In this document: in pieces, positions 1-7,454 of the stretch
How the letters are laid out: every line of letters begins with the position of its first letter
How positions within the stretch are numbered: position 1 is the stretch's first letter
Translations under genes and position numbers: made by a program
NCBI RefSeq assembly: GCF_021390245.1
Contig: NZ_JAJUXH010000028.1
Location: forward strand, 28,393 to 92,392
Length of the DNA stretch: 64,000 bases
Direction: 5' to 3'
Source: Dyadobacter sp. CY323
GTDB lineage: Bacteria > Bacteroidota > Bacteroidia > Cytophagales > Spirosomataceae
Notes under the pieces: generated by a model
What the model was told of the DNA's origin: nothing
The model's database searches: none
What the model saw: the letters and a program-made list of their open reading frames with translations, nothing else

Positions 1-1257
1 ATCCATCTTTGGGCAATTGCCGTCGGGCTCGTGATCTCGGGCGAGTACTTTGGCTGGAACTATGGCTGGGGTGTCTCTGGGACCGTCGGGTTTCTGATCG
101 CCACACTTGTCGTGACGGTCATGTATGTAACCTTTATTTTTAGTTTTACCGAACTTACTACCTCCATTCCGCAGGCGGGAGGCCCATTTTCATACGCTCA
201 CCGGGCATTTGGCTGGTGGGGCGGGCTCATTGCCGGGTATGCAACCCTGGTTGAGTTTCTGGTAACTCCGCCGGCCATCGCATTTGCACTCGGCAGCTAC
301 TCGCACTTTCTCTATCCGTCACTGGATGTGCTGCATGTAGCGTTTGCTTGTTACGCGATCTTTATAGTGATCAATTTATTGGGAATCAAAGAGTCTGCGA
401 CGTTTTCGCTGGTCGTGACTTTGCTGGCGGTGATCGAGCTATTGATTTATATCGGCATTGTCGCGCCGCATTTCAGCTATCAGACTTTCGTTACAGATCC
501 GATGCCGTTTGGCTGGCCAGGCGTTTTTGCCGCATTACCATTCGCGATCTGGTTTTACCTTGCTATTGAAGGTGTTGCGATGGTCGCGGAAGAAGTGGAA
601 GATCCAAAACGCACCATTTCGAGAGGTTACATTTATGGGATATTAACATTGGTCATTTTAGCCCTGGCTGTGATGATCTTCACCGGCGGCATTGCGAACT
701 GGAAACTTTTAAGTGAAATTGATTATCCTCTCCCCGCCGCATTGGGCATTGTGCTGGGTCGCGACAGCAGCCTCACCCAGCTTTTTGCAAGTCTGGGCCT
801 TTTCGGGCTGATCGCCTCGTTCCATGGGACCGTTATCGGCTATTCCCGTCAGATCTTCGCCCTGGCAAGGAGTGGTTACCTGCCTTCTTTTCTGGGAGAA
901 GTAAATGCAAAATTTCAGACGCCACATTGGGCATTGCTGGCTGGCGGTGTGGCCGGATGTGCTGCATTAATGCTGGGGACGACGGATCAGGTGATCATTC
1001 TGGCGGCTTTGGGCGCAGTTGTGATGTACATGATCAGCATGGTTTCCTTGTTTGTTTTGAGAAAAAAAGAACCGGCCCTCGAACGTCCCTTCTCAGTTCC
1101 ACTTTACCCGTTCTTCCCCGCAGTTGCTCTGATATTAGCAAGCATTTGTCTGATCGCCATCATTTATTACAACTTCGTAATGAGCCTCTGGTTCTTTGGC
1201 GGGCTGATTGTCGTTACAATTTTCATTGTTCTCACCGGTCGGCATAAAGTTTTATGA
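1..1257 (+). CDS. Amino-acid permease, ethanolamine-permease-like (5' end outside window)
   Basis: This is an inner-membrane transporter of the APC (amino acid-polyamine-organocation) superfamily. The glycine- and tryptophan-rich start (GEYFGWNYGWG) and the PQAGGPFSYAHRAFG stretch resemble ethanolamine permeases, so ethanolamine or a related amine is the likely substrate (inference). The frame is open from base 1 with no stop and no convincing ATG, so the true start lies upstream. About 418 codons are present, with roughly eleven hydrophobic segments. The charged loop VAEEVEDPKRTISRG is the usual cytoplasmic loop of this family. No ethanolamine ammonia-lyase gene is visible, so the partner enzyme, if linked, is to the left. 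The APC fold is sure; the substrate is not. Confidence 0.8.
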   Translation: MHLWAIAVGLVISGEYFGWNYGWGVSGTVGFLIATLVVTVMYVTFIFSFTELTTSIPQAGGPFSYAHRAFGWWGGLIAGYATLVEFLVTPPAIAFALGSYSHFLYPSLDVLHVAFACYAIFIVINLLGIKESATFSLVVTLLAVIELLIYIGIVAPHFSYQTFVTDPMPFGWPGVFAALPFAIWFYLAIEGVAMVAEEVEDPKRTISRGYIYGILTLVILALAVMIFTGGIANWKLLSEIDYPLPAALGIVLGRDSSLTQLFASLGLFGLIASFHGTVIGYSRQIFALARSGYLPSFLGEVNAKFQTPHWALLAGGVAGCAALMLGTTDQVIILAALGAVVMYMISMVSLFVLRKKEPALERPFSVPLYPFFPAVALILASICLIAIIYYNFVMSLWFFGGLIVVTIFIVLTGRHKVL

Positions 1258-1542
1258 AGTTGCCATCGTAGAAATTTTCCATGACTCAGTCTAAAAAGCG
1301 GATGCGGTCATTCGGGAATTGTAGTAGAACCTTTGTAAAATTTATAAGTACTTGTGTCAGAATGGTTTTTATATTTTTTTTGGATAACTTTCGTGTCACG
1401 AACGGTTACTAAATTTTAAGACTTGCATGGTTTGTACATTGTAATTAATTCGTATATTATCCTGCATTAGTTACATCCGACTGGTTCTTTTCGCAAATCC
1501 TAACTCTACAAAGTTCAGCTTCGGCTGGGTATTTTTCTAAGT
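1258..1542. other. Intergenic region upstream of LytTR regulator
   Basis: This AT-rich gap follows the permease stop. I see no coding frame and no strong terminator. It holds a TTTG near 1427 followed by AT-rich sequence and a small TCGTGTCACGA palindrome near 1390. The promoter of the response regulator should be here, but no exact TAnnTTTG box stands out. Confidence 0.4.
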
Positions 1543-2277
1543 ATGAATATATTAATAGTTGAGGACGATTTCATCATTGCAAAACATTTACAATTCCTGC
1601 TTAACGGATTCGGCTATGAGGCCAACGATATCGCGACAGATTATGAGACGGCCATTGGACTTTTAAATACAAAAGTTTTCCACCTGGCTGTGCTCGACAT
1701 CAATCTGAATGGGTATCAGACTGGTATTGATCTCGCCGATCACATTCGCGAAAACCTGGGAATTCCTTTTCTATTTCTGTCTGCACACGATGACATCGCG
1801 GTGGTAAATGCTGCGCTGCAATCCGCACCGCATGCCTTTTTGCAAAAACCTTTTCAGAAAATTACGGTCTATACCGCCGTAAAGCTGGCACTGAAGAATT
1901 ATCGTCTGGCCGCATTGGCAGGAGAAACAGACATGCCGGAAAAAGAAGATACTACGGTAATTAAGGATGCTTTGTTCATTAAAGAGAAGCATATGTTTAC
2001 CAAAATACTTCTCGCCGATATTATGTACATCCGTAGTGATGACAACTATCTCGAACTACATACCGTCAAGAAAAAATATACGATCCGGGAAACGTTGAAA
2101 AATATGATCCAGCAGCTACCGGTAAATTTCTTCTTTCGCGTTCATAAATCATTCATTATCAATTTGAATGCTATCACTGCAATCGATTATGTACATGTGA
2201 TGATCAATGATATCGAGATACCGATCACCAATGACAACCGGACCGAATTACTCAGCAGGATTAAAACTTTTTCCTGA
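1543..2277 (+). CDS. LytTR-family response regulator
   Basis: This is a cytoplasmic two-component response regulator of 244 residues. The receiver domain (about 1-120) has the acidic pocket E7-D8-D9, phospho-acceptor D52 (VLDINLNG), S80 and K102 (LQKPF). A LytTR DNA-binding domain fills residues about 150-244 (ADIMYIRSDDNYLELHT, then FFRVHKSFIINLNAI). The start is the first ATG, with MNILIVEDD the normal receiver opening. No histidine kinase lies beside it in this window, so it is an orphan here. Its target is unknown. It has the same architecture as the regulator at 30681, which is paired with a kinase. Confidence 0.95.
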   Translation: MNILIVEDDFIIAKHLQFLLNGFGYEANDIATDYETAIGLLNTKVFHLAVLDINLNGYQTGIDLADHIRENLGIPFLFLSAHDDIAVVNAALQSAPHAFLQKPFQKITVYTAVKLALKNYRLAALAGETDMPEKEDTTVIKDALFIKEKHMFTKILLADIMYIRSDDNYLELHTVKKKYTIRETLKNMIQQLPVNFFFRVHKSFIINLNAITAIDYVHVMINDIEIPITNDNRTELLSRIKTFS

Positions 2278-2418
2278 GTCCGAGCACTAACCCCAATATT
2301 TCGCAGGGTTCACCCCTGAAAGGTTGACTTTCGCCCCATTAATTTGCGGACCTTACCTTGTCGAACTAATTTCATGACACGTAATCCTCTTCTCTATTAA
2401 GATAACAGCCGCAGACAT

Positions 2419-2457
2419 TGCCTGGATTTCAATGAAAAATATTTTGAAGTCCAGGCA
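2419..2457 (+). terminator. Probable terminator after LytTR gene
   Basis: The arms TGCCTGGATTTCAA (2419-2432) and TTGAAGTCCAGGCA (2444-2457) pair over 14 positions with one G-T wobble around an 11-base loop. The sequence TCCATTTT follows. It lies 140 bases after the regulator's stop, so the transcript has a long 3' untranslated tail if this is the terminator. Confidence 0.55.
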
Positions 2458-2590
2458 TCCATTTTAATCTAAATTTCGTATCTGTTTTATATATTGAGAT
2501 TTAAACAAAAAATATAATTATGCGCACATTGCGTGCAAAACCTAAACTAAATCTAACATAAGTTTGAATTAAATATCGTTGAGAATAATT

Positions 2591-2623
2591 AAACATCCCT
2601 GGGACACTATTCCTGGGATGTTT
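2591..2623. terminator. Probable bidirectional terminator
   Basis: AAACATCCC (2591-2599) pairs with GGGATGTTT (2615-2623), extended inward by GGGA/TTCC with a wobble. A T-rich stretch follows on the + strand (TGTTTGAT) and TTTAATTATT on the - strand. It can stop both the regulator and the convergent NamZ-like gene. Confidence 0.6.
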
Positions 2624-2659
2624 TGTTTGATATTACTCTGAAAATCGAGATTAAAACGA

Positions 2660-3916
2660 TCAGGGATAAAGCAGGTATTTTTTTCTAAACTCTTTATAAT
2701 GAGATAATCCCGACTCCCAGCTTTTCCGGATTTCGTCTTCGGATATACCCGCGATAATCTGCTTTTTCAGGTTTTCCGTTCCCGCAAGCTTATCTATGCT
2801 GCCCATTTGTTTGCTTTGCGTCATATCGAAAAACCGCTCTTTTTCCGGATACGATTTGTACATATCCATCAGCCATTTCAAATTCAGCTTACCTGACTTT
2901 CGAATGTCCTTCATATCATATTTCCTCAGGTCCAGGCCGTAACATTCCGTGTCCATGTGCAGTGGTGTTTCACTCATTCCCTTTATGCTTTTAGGCGTAA
3001 ACACGAAGTCATATTTTCCTTTCAGTTTCGGAGCTCCGAGCACTGTAAATGGCATATAAGTTCCCCGGCCCTGGCTCACGATCGTACCTTCAAACATACA
3101 GATATGCGGATAGAGCATGATCGATTGTTGCGTATTCAGATTGGGCGACGGCATAACCGGCAGGTTATATGGCATGTCATGCGTGTAATTTGCTACCTTG
3201 ATGATTTTAAGCTTGCATTGCATTTTGTTGGGCAGCCAGCCTTCGCCGTTGATCATTTGTGCAAGTTCGGCAATGGTCAGCCCATGTGAAATGGGAATGG
3301 GATAAATTCCGATCCCGGAATGCAGGTGGTCTTCGAGTATCGGCCCGTCGATCAGAAATCCATTCGGATTGGGCCGGTCGAGGATCAGCATTTCCTTTCC
3401 GGTTTCAGCACAGGATTCCATGACGTGCCCCAGCGTGTTGATGTAGGTGTAAAAACGAGCACCCACATCCTGAATGTCAAACACGATCAGGTCCAGACCA
3501 GCCATTTGCTCCTTGGTCGGCCGTTTCAGCTTCCCGTAGAGCGAAATTGCCGGAATACCCGTTTTGGGATCTACACTATCACTCACCTTATCTCCATTAC
3601 TGGCCGTCCCGCGAAATCCATGCTCCGGCCCAAAGATCGTCACGATATTCACCCCCAATGCGTGCAGGCTGTCGACAATGGGCGTGCTGCCGATAATGGA
3701 GGTCTGGTTCACCACGATACCCACTTTTTTACCTTTCAGATAGCTCAGATATTCCGAAGTCTGATCGGCACCGGTGATCAGCTTTTTGGCTGCTTCATCT
3801 TTTGACAAATTGCTTATTGAATCGTTGGAAGTTAGCAGCGGGCTTTTCTGTGAAGAAGAATTGACGCAGTTGCTGAGCAGGCAAATGGCTGCGGTTATGA
3901 AAAAGAATGCTTTCAT
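2660..3916 (-). CDS. NamZ-like exo-beta-N-acetylmuramidase lipoprotein (DUF1343)
   Basis: This 418-residue protein belongs to the DUF1343 family, whose studied members (NamZ) release N-acetylmuramic acid from the non-reducing ends of peptidoglycan fragments. The N-terminus is a lipoprotein signal with lipobox LLSNC (C17), so it is anchored to a membrane facing the periplasm or outside. Conserved family blocks are visible: GPEHGFRG near residue 96, DIQDVGARFYTY at 147-158 and DRPNPNG at 180-186. A role in cell-wall recycling or scavenging is inferred from the family. It runs leftward with the radical SAM gene 42 bases upstream, so the two may share a transcript. Confidence 0.88.
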   Translation of the reverse strand: MKAFFFITAAICLLSNCVNSSSQKSPLLTSNDSISNLSKDEAAKKLITGADQTSEYLSYLKGKKVGIVVNQTSIIGSTPIVDSLHALGVNIVTIFGPEHGFRGTASNGDKVSDSVDPKTGIPAISLYGKLKRPTKEQMAGLDLIVFDIQDVGARFYTYINTLGHVMESCAETGKEMLILDRPNPNGFLIDGPILEDHLHSGIGIYPIPISHGLTIAELAQMINGEGWLPNKMQCKLKIIKVANYTHDMPYNLPVMPSPNLNTQQSIMLYPHICMFEGTIVSQGRGTYMPFTVLGAPKLKGKYDFVFTPKSIKGMSETPLHMDTECYGLDLRKYDMKDIRKSGKLNLKWLMDMYKSYPEKERFFDMTQSKQMGSIDKLAGTENLKKQIIAGISEDEIRKSWESGLSHYKEFRKKYLLYP

Positions 3917-3958
3917 TGGTCAGGATTTTGTTGGGCTAAAATAGATGATTTCTAGCCA

Positions 3959-5011
3959 CTAGAACAAATTCATTTGCCCACCACGCATAAATTGCGTCGT
4001 ACTCAATGGCCGTATTTCCCGGTCTTTGAAATACTTCCGGCAGGCCAGGTCATGCAGCTGCCTGATATGCTCTGCAAAATTACCTTCCCCCACCATCCTG
4101 ACTCCAAATCTCGAATCATTAACCTGTCCGCCGTGACATTCCTTGATCTGGTTTAAAACTTTCGAAGCTTTGTCGGGAAAATGATGGTTCACCCATTCAT
4201 CGAACAAGGTCGCAATCGCCCCATTCAACCTGACGATGGTATACCCGGCCCAAACAGCACCATTTTCCGCAGCTGCTTGTATAATTGCCGGGATTTCGTG
4301 GTCATTTAGGCCGGGGATAATAGGTGCAGTCATGACACCCATCGGTACGCCGGCCTCATGAAGGGTTTTAACAACTTGCAACCTGCGCTTGCCTGTTACC
4401 GTCCGTGGTTCGAGTGCATGCCGCAGGTCTTCATTTAAAGAGGTAATGGAAACGGCGCCGTGCACAAGATTCAGCTTGGCCAGTTTTTCGAGGAGGTCCA
4501 CATCACGTAACACCAATGCATTTTTTGTCAGCACACTTACCGGATTACGATAACGCAAACAAATCTCAAGAAGCTGCCGTGTTAACCGGTATTTCTTTTC
4601 GCCCGGTTGGTAGCAATCGGTGTTTCCGGAAAAATGAATGGTGGTAGGTTCCCACTTTTTAGAGTTAAAAAGCTTTTCCAGCAATTGGGGGGCATTTTTA
4701 CGGACAATGATTTTAGTTTCAAAATCCAGCCCAGCGGAATATCCCCAGTACTCATGCGAATTGCGGGCGTAACAGTAAATGCAGCCATGCTCGCAGCCGC
4801 GGTACGGATTAATTGAATGGAAATTTGGCATATCCGGACTGTCGGAAACGCTCAGAAGCGTTTTGGAAGTCTCCTCAATAAACTGGGTTTTAGGATTCAT
4901 TTCTGGCTCTTCCCATTGCTGCCAGTCTTCCGAAGTATACTCTAGTTCATGCTTGAAAAATTTGTTGTGGGGGTTGATCGCCGCACCGCGCCCCCGTGCC
5001 CTGTTGTCCAT
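3959..5011 (-). CDS. PA0069-family radical SAM protein
   Basis: This is a cytoplasmic radical SAM enzyme of 350 residues. The iron-sulfur motif is CEHGCIYC (C73, C77, C80), in the CxxxCxxC spacing of the radical SAM superfamily. The opening RGRGAAINPHNKF and the following NPYRGCEHGC are typical of the PA0069/Rv2578c group, which is related to spore photoproduct lyase. The reaction of this group is not known, and DNA-repair roles are only suggested by relatedness. It sits between the M42 peptidase and the NamZ-like gene on the same strand, with no functional link evident. Confidence 0.88.
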   Translation of the reverse strand: MDNRARGRGAAINPHNKFFKHELEYTSEDWQQWEEPEMNPKTQFIEETSKTLLSVSDSPDMPNFHSINPYRGCEHGCIYCYARNSHEYWGYSAGLDFETKIIVRKNAPQLLEKLFNSKKWEPTTIHFSGNTDCYQPGEKKYRLTRQLLEICLRYRNPVSVLTKNALVLRDVDLLEKLAKLNLVHGAVSITSLNEDLRHALEPRTVTGKRRLQVVKTLHEAGVPMGVMTAPIIPGLNDHEIPAIIQAAAENGAVWAGYTIVRLNGAIATLFDEWVNHHFPDKASKVLNQIKECHGGQVNDSRFGVRMVGEGNFAEHIRQLHDLACRKYFKDREIRPLSTTQFMRGGQMNLF

Positions 5012-5047
5012 TTGTTGATGATTTTCATTGTTTGATGAAGTGTTTAA

Positions 5048-5094
5048 ATACTTGGCAAGTCTTGAAGACGGGGTCGCCTAGACGTGCCAAGTAT
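5048..5094 (-). terminator. Long stem-loop, probable terminator of M42 gene
   Basis: ATACTTGGCA (5048-5057) and TGCCAAGTAT (5085-5094) pair perfectly over 10 bases. GTCT/AGAC (5059-5062, 5080-5083) extends the stem after one unpaired base on each side. Read leftward, the stem is followed by TTTAAACA, so it may end the peptidase transcript. It leaves only a short leader for the radical SAM gene. Confidence 0.5.
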
Positions 5095-5107
5095 AATCGG
5101 TATTATT

Positions 5108-6178
5108 TTATTTAATATACCTGAAATCCTCGTCTCCTTTTAAAGAAAGAAGCACATCGTACATCAGCTGAATTACATTTTTAACATCCTCTTTATGAAC
5201 CATTTCTACCGTAGTGTGCATATATTTTAATGGTAATGAGATCAATGCGGATGCAATGCCTTCTGTTGAGTAGGCAAACGAATCGGTATCCGTTCCGGTG
5301 GAGCGGCTCACTGCCTGGCGCTGGAATGGGATTTTTTTCTCTTCCGCTACCCTGATCAGCATTTCACGCACATTGTTCTGCACCGCCGGCCCGTAACAGA
5401 TCACGGGTCCATTTCCGCTTTTCAGGTCACCTTGCTCCTTTTTATTGTACATCGGAGACTGCGTATCGTGGGTAACATCGGTAACAATCGCCAGGTCCGG
5501 TTTCAACCTGCGGGAGATCATCTCCGCGCCACGCAGACCAATTTCTTCCTGAACCGCATTTACCAGGTAAAGCGTAAAAGGCAATCTCACATTGTTTTCA
5601 TGAAGCATCCGGGCAACCTCAGCAATCATGAATCCTCCCATCCGGTTATCCAATGCGCGTCCGAGGTAATATTTCTCATTCAATTCATCGAGTCCATCGG
5701 CGAAGGTTACAACCGTTCCTACGTGGATTCCCATTTCAAAAACCTCTTCTTTTTTTGCTGCCCCTACATCGATAAACAGTTCATGGACTTTCGGTACCAC
5801 ATCTTTTGCAACATCCCTCACGTGGATCGCGGGCCAGCCGAATACACCTTTCACAACACCTTTTGCCGTGTGCAGGTTAACCCGCATCGACGGTGCTATT
5901 GCGGCATCCGATCCCCCATTACGGCGGACGTGGATATACCCGTCATCGGAAATGTAATTGACGAACCAGGAAATCTCATCCGAATGCGCTTCGATCACCA
6001 CTTTGTAATCTTGACCCGGACCGATCACACCCACCGCAGTTCCGTACGTATCAACGATCTGCTCTTCAATATAGGGTTTCACATAGTCCAGCCATATCTG
6101 CTGACCACTCGCTTCGAAACCTGTCGGCGACGCATTATTCAAATACTTATAAAGAAATTCTCTGCTCTGATCTGACAT
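5108..6178 (-). CDS. M42-family metallo-aminopeptidase
   Basis: This cytoplasmic zinc/cobalt aminopeptidase has 356 residues, the normal size for family M42 (glutamyl aminopeptidase, TET-type, formerly called FrvX or endoglucanase M). Metal and catalytic residues are in place: H65 in EAHSDE, D177 in GRALDNRMGG, the E211-E212 pair in VQEEIG, D234 in VTDVTH and a late His in KYMHTT. These enzymes remove N-terminal residues from short peptides and usually form large tetrahedral particles. The small HExxH gene lies 64 bases upstream on the same strand. Confidence 0.93.
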   Translation of the reverse strand: MSDQSREFLYKYLNNASPTGFEASGQQIWLDYVKPYIEEQIVDTYGTAVGVIGPGQDYKVVIEAHSDEISWFVNYISDDGYIHVRRNGGSDAAIAPSMRVNLHTAKGVVKGVFGWPAIHVRDVAKDVVPKVHELFIDVGAAKKEEVFEMGIHVGTVVTFADGLDELNEKYYLGRALDNRMGGFMIAEVARMLHENNVRLPFTLYLVNAVQEEIGLRGAEMISRRLKPDLAIVTDVTHDTQSPMYNKKEQGDLKSGNGPVICYGPAVQNNVREMLIRVAEEKKIPFQRQAVSRSTGTDTDSFAYSTEGIASALISLPLKYMHTTVEMVHKEDVKNVIQLMYDVLLSLKGDEDFRYIK

Positions 6179-6242
6179 ACTCGTTGTTTAATTTTCGCAA
6201 TAAAACTGATTTTGAAAGTCGCTGATTTCCAGCAATGTATTT

Positions 6243-6566
6243 TCACAAATACCGCCAGAAAGCCCAGAAACGCCTGTTTTTTAAATACTCGGGGTTACCC
6301 TGATGCTGGTAAGCTTCTCGTTCAAAGGAAATATGAAGATATGCTAAATAATGTTTTTTGTACTGGATCAGCCGGATTAAATATTCGGAGAAATACCAGA
6401 TGTAAAAAAACAAAATACCCAGTTCCATCTGCTGTTTCAAATGGATCCGCTCGTGGTTGAGAAAAACCCAGCCGGGTGACTTGTGCTTTGAAAAAATAAA
6501 AGGAAAAAACGCCATCCCCTCTACCCAAAGGAAGGAAGTATTGAGTAAAAAGCCTTTGAATTTCAT
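6243..6566 (-). CDS. Small HExxH-motif protein, function unknown
   Basis: I recognise no characterised family with certainty. The 107-residue protein has an HERIH motif (H38, E39, H42), a hydrophobic aromatic segment (about 50-66) and a downstream FEREAYQH (81-88). An HExxH followed about 40 residues later by a glutamate resembles a minimal zinc-protease site, as in BlaR1/MecR1-type membrane peptidases. Unlike those it is short, with one possible membrane segment. The start MKFKGFLL is the only sensible ATG. It is the first gene of the leftward run ending at NamZ. Metal binding is inference. Confidence 0.7.
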   Translation of the reverse strand: MKFKGFLLNTSFLWVEGMAFFPFIFSKHKSPGWVFLNHERIHLKQQMELGILFFYIWYFSEYLIRLIQYKKHYLAYLHISFEREAYQHQGNPEYLKNRRFWAFWRYL

Positions 6567-6580
6567 GTTGGGAGCGGTTG

Positions 6581-6615
6581 GCTATTAGCTGTTAGCTGTT
6601 AGCCGTTAGCTATTA
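6581..6615 (+). repeat. Heptamer tandem array, GCTNTTA type (5 units)
   Basis: Five consecutive 7-base units run without interruption: GCTATTA, GCTGTTA, GCTGTTA, GCCGTTA, GCTATTA. The array lies between the start of the HExxH gene and the greA terminator. It faces an inverted array of the same family at 6656-6687. Confidence 0.85.
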
Positions 6616-6655
6616 TTATGACTTTGTTGTAAATGTCACGAAATCGGTAAAAAAA

Positions 6656-6687
6656 AGCTAAAAGCTAATGGCTAATAGCTAACAGCC
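6656..6687 (-). repeat. Heptamer tandem array, inverted partner (4.5 units)
   Basis: Units on the + strand are AGCTAAA, AGCTAAT, GGCTAAT, AGCTAAC and AGCC. The reverse complement matches the array at 6581-6615 at about 26 of 32 positions, so the two can pair into a long hairpin around a loop of some 40 bases. The array touches the A-run (T-run on the - strand) of the greA terminator. Confidence 0.85.
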
Positions 6688-6724
6688 AAAAAAAAGGATC
6701 GCAATGCCACTAGGCATGCGATCC
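6688..6724 (-). terminator. greA intrinsic terminator
   Basis: GGATCGCA...TGCC (6696-6708) pairs with GGCATGCGATCC (6713-6724) around loop ACTA with a single bulged A. Read leftward it is followed by an eight-base T run (6688-6695). It lies 20 bases after the greA stop. Confidence 0.9.
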
Positions 6725-6744
6725 AACTTTATTCAAATTAAAAT

Positions 6745-7227
6745 TTATTCCAGAAAACGGCTAATATCCAGTACTTCGAATTCCATTACACCGGCCGGCA
6801 CTTTGATTTCGGTTGTTTCTCCAACTTTCTTGCCTAGTAAACCTTTACCGATCGGTGAACCAACCGAGATTTTCCCTGTTTTCAGGTCCGCCTCTTCTTC
6901 CGATACCAGGGTGTAGGTCACTTCCATCCCGTTTTTGCGGTTTTTTATCTTCACTTTTGAAAGTACAGAAACCTGTGAATTATCGATCGACGATTCGTCA
7001 ATCACGCGGGCCGTGGACATGATCTCTTCCAGCTTCGCAATTTTCATTTCGTGCATTCCCTGAGCATCTTTCGCTGCATCATACTCTGCATTTTCACTCA
7101 GGTCACCCTTATCCCGCGCTTCTGCAATTTGTCGTGCAATCTCCGTGCGGCCTTTGGTTTTCATTTCATTCAGCTCATTCTTTAGCTTATTTAATCCTTC
7201 TTCCGTATAGTATGAAATTTTAGCCAT
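6745..7227 (-). CDS. greA: Transcription elongation factor GreA
   Basis: GreA enters the secondary channel of RNA polymerase and stimulates cleavage of backtracked RNA, rescuing stalled complexes. The 160-residue length is normal. The N-terminal coiled coil (about 1-75) carries the tip motif GDLSENAEYDAAK (41-53) with the essential acidic residues D42 and E45. The C-terminal FKBP-like domain includes GSPIGKGLLGKKVGE. The gene is monocistronic: a strong terminator follows, and the divergent neighbour is fmt. Its 227-base upstream region contains a terminator-like hairpin at 7272-7301 on the same strand. Confidence 0.97.
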   Translation of the reverse strand: MAKISYYTEEGLNKLKNELNEMKTKGRTEIARQIAEARDKGDLSENAEYDAAKDAQGMHEMKIAKLEEIMSTARVIDESSIDNSQVSVLSKVKIKNRKNGMEVTYTLVSEEEADLKTGKISVGSPIGKGLLGKKVGETTEIKVPAGVMEFEVLDISRFLE

Positions 7228-7271
7228 GACCCTGTTTGTTTATAAGTCTTATTAAATTTTGAATTTTTGAT

Positions 7272-7301
7272 AAAAAAAAAGAACGGCTCTAAGACCGCTC
7301 T
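7272..7301 (-). promoter_or_regulatory. Terminator-like hairpin in greA leader (possible attenuator)
   Basis: Read leftward, AGAGCGG (7301-7295) pairs with CCGTTCT (7286-7280) with one wobble around an eight-base loop. Eight more T residues follow (7279-7272). It lies 45 bases before the greA ATG, so if transcription starts further upstream it could stop most RNA before the gene. A -7-like box, CAAAAATA on the + strand (7397-7404), would give a leader of about 170 bases. Attenuation is inference. Confidence 0.5.
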
Positions 7302-7454
7302 ACAAGAGTAATACACTCGTAGTAGAAGGCTAGAAAACCTCGTCTTTTCGGCTGCTATTTGATTTCAAGTTCACCATATTTTTCTTTCACGAACAACAAA
7401 AATAACAATATTTGTGAATGGTAACACCATTTCCATCCAAATGACAACACGACC

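Larger units (their letters stand above)
2278..2659. other. Convergent intergenic gap with two hairpins
   Basis: This 382-base gap separates the LytTR regulator (rightward) from the NamZ-like gene (leftward). It carries two strong inverted repeats, at 2419-2457 and 2591-2623, listed separately. The rest is AT-rich and I see no coding frame. Confidence 0.6.

Noticed and set aside
3320..3805. 161-codon rightward frame within the NamZ-like gene
   Set aside because: It is antisense to a clear conserved protein, and its translation has no recognisable features.
5432..6175. 247-codon rightward frame opposite the M42 peptidase
   Set aside because: The peptidase on the other strand has all family motifs; the antisense product is rich in R, H and F without pattern.
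7262..7400. tRNA or structured RNA in the greA leader
   Set aside because: Several short stems are present, but there is no acceptor stem, T-loop GTTCGA or anticodon arm. Only the terminator-like hairpin is retained as a candidate.
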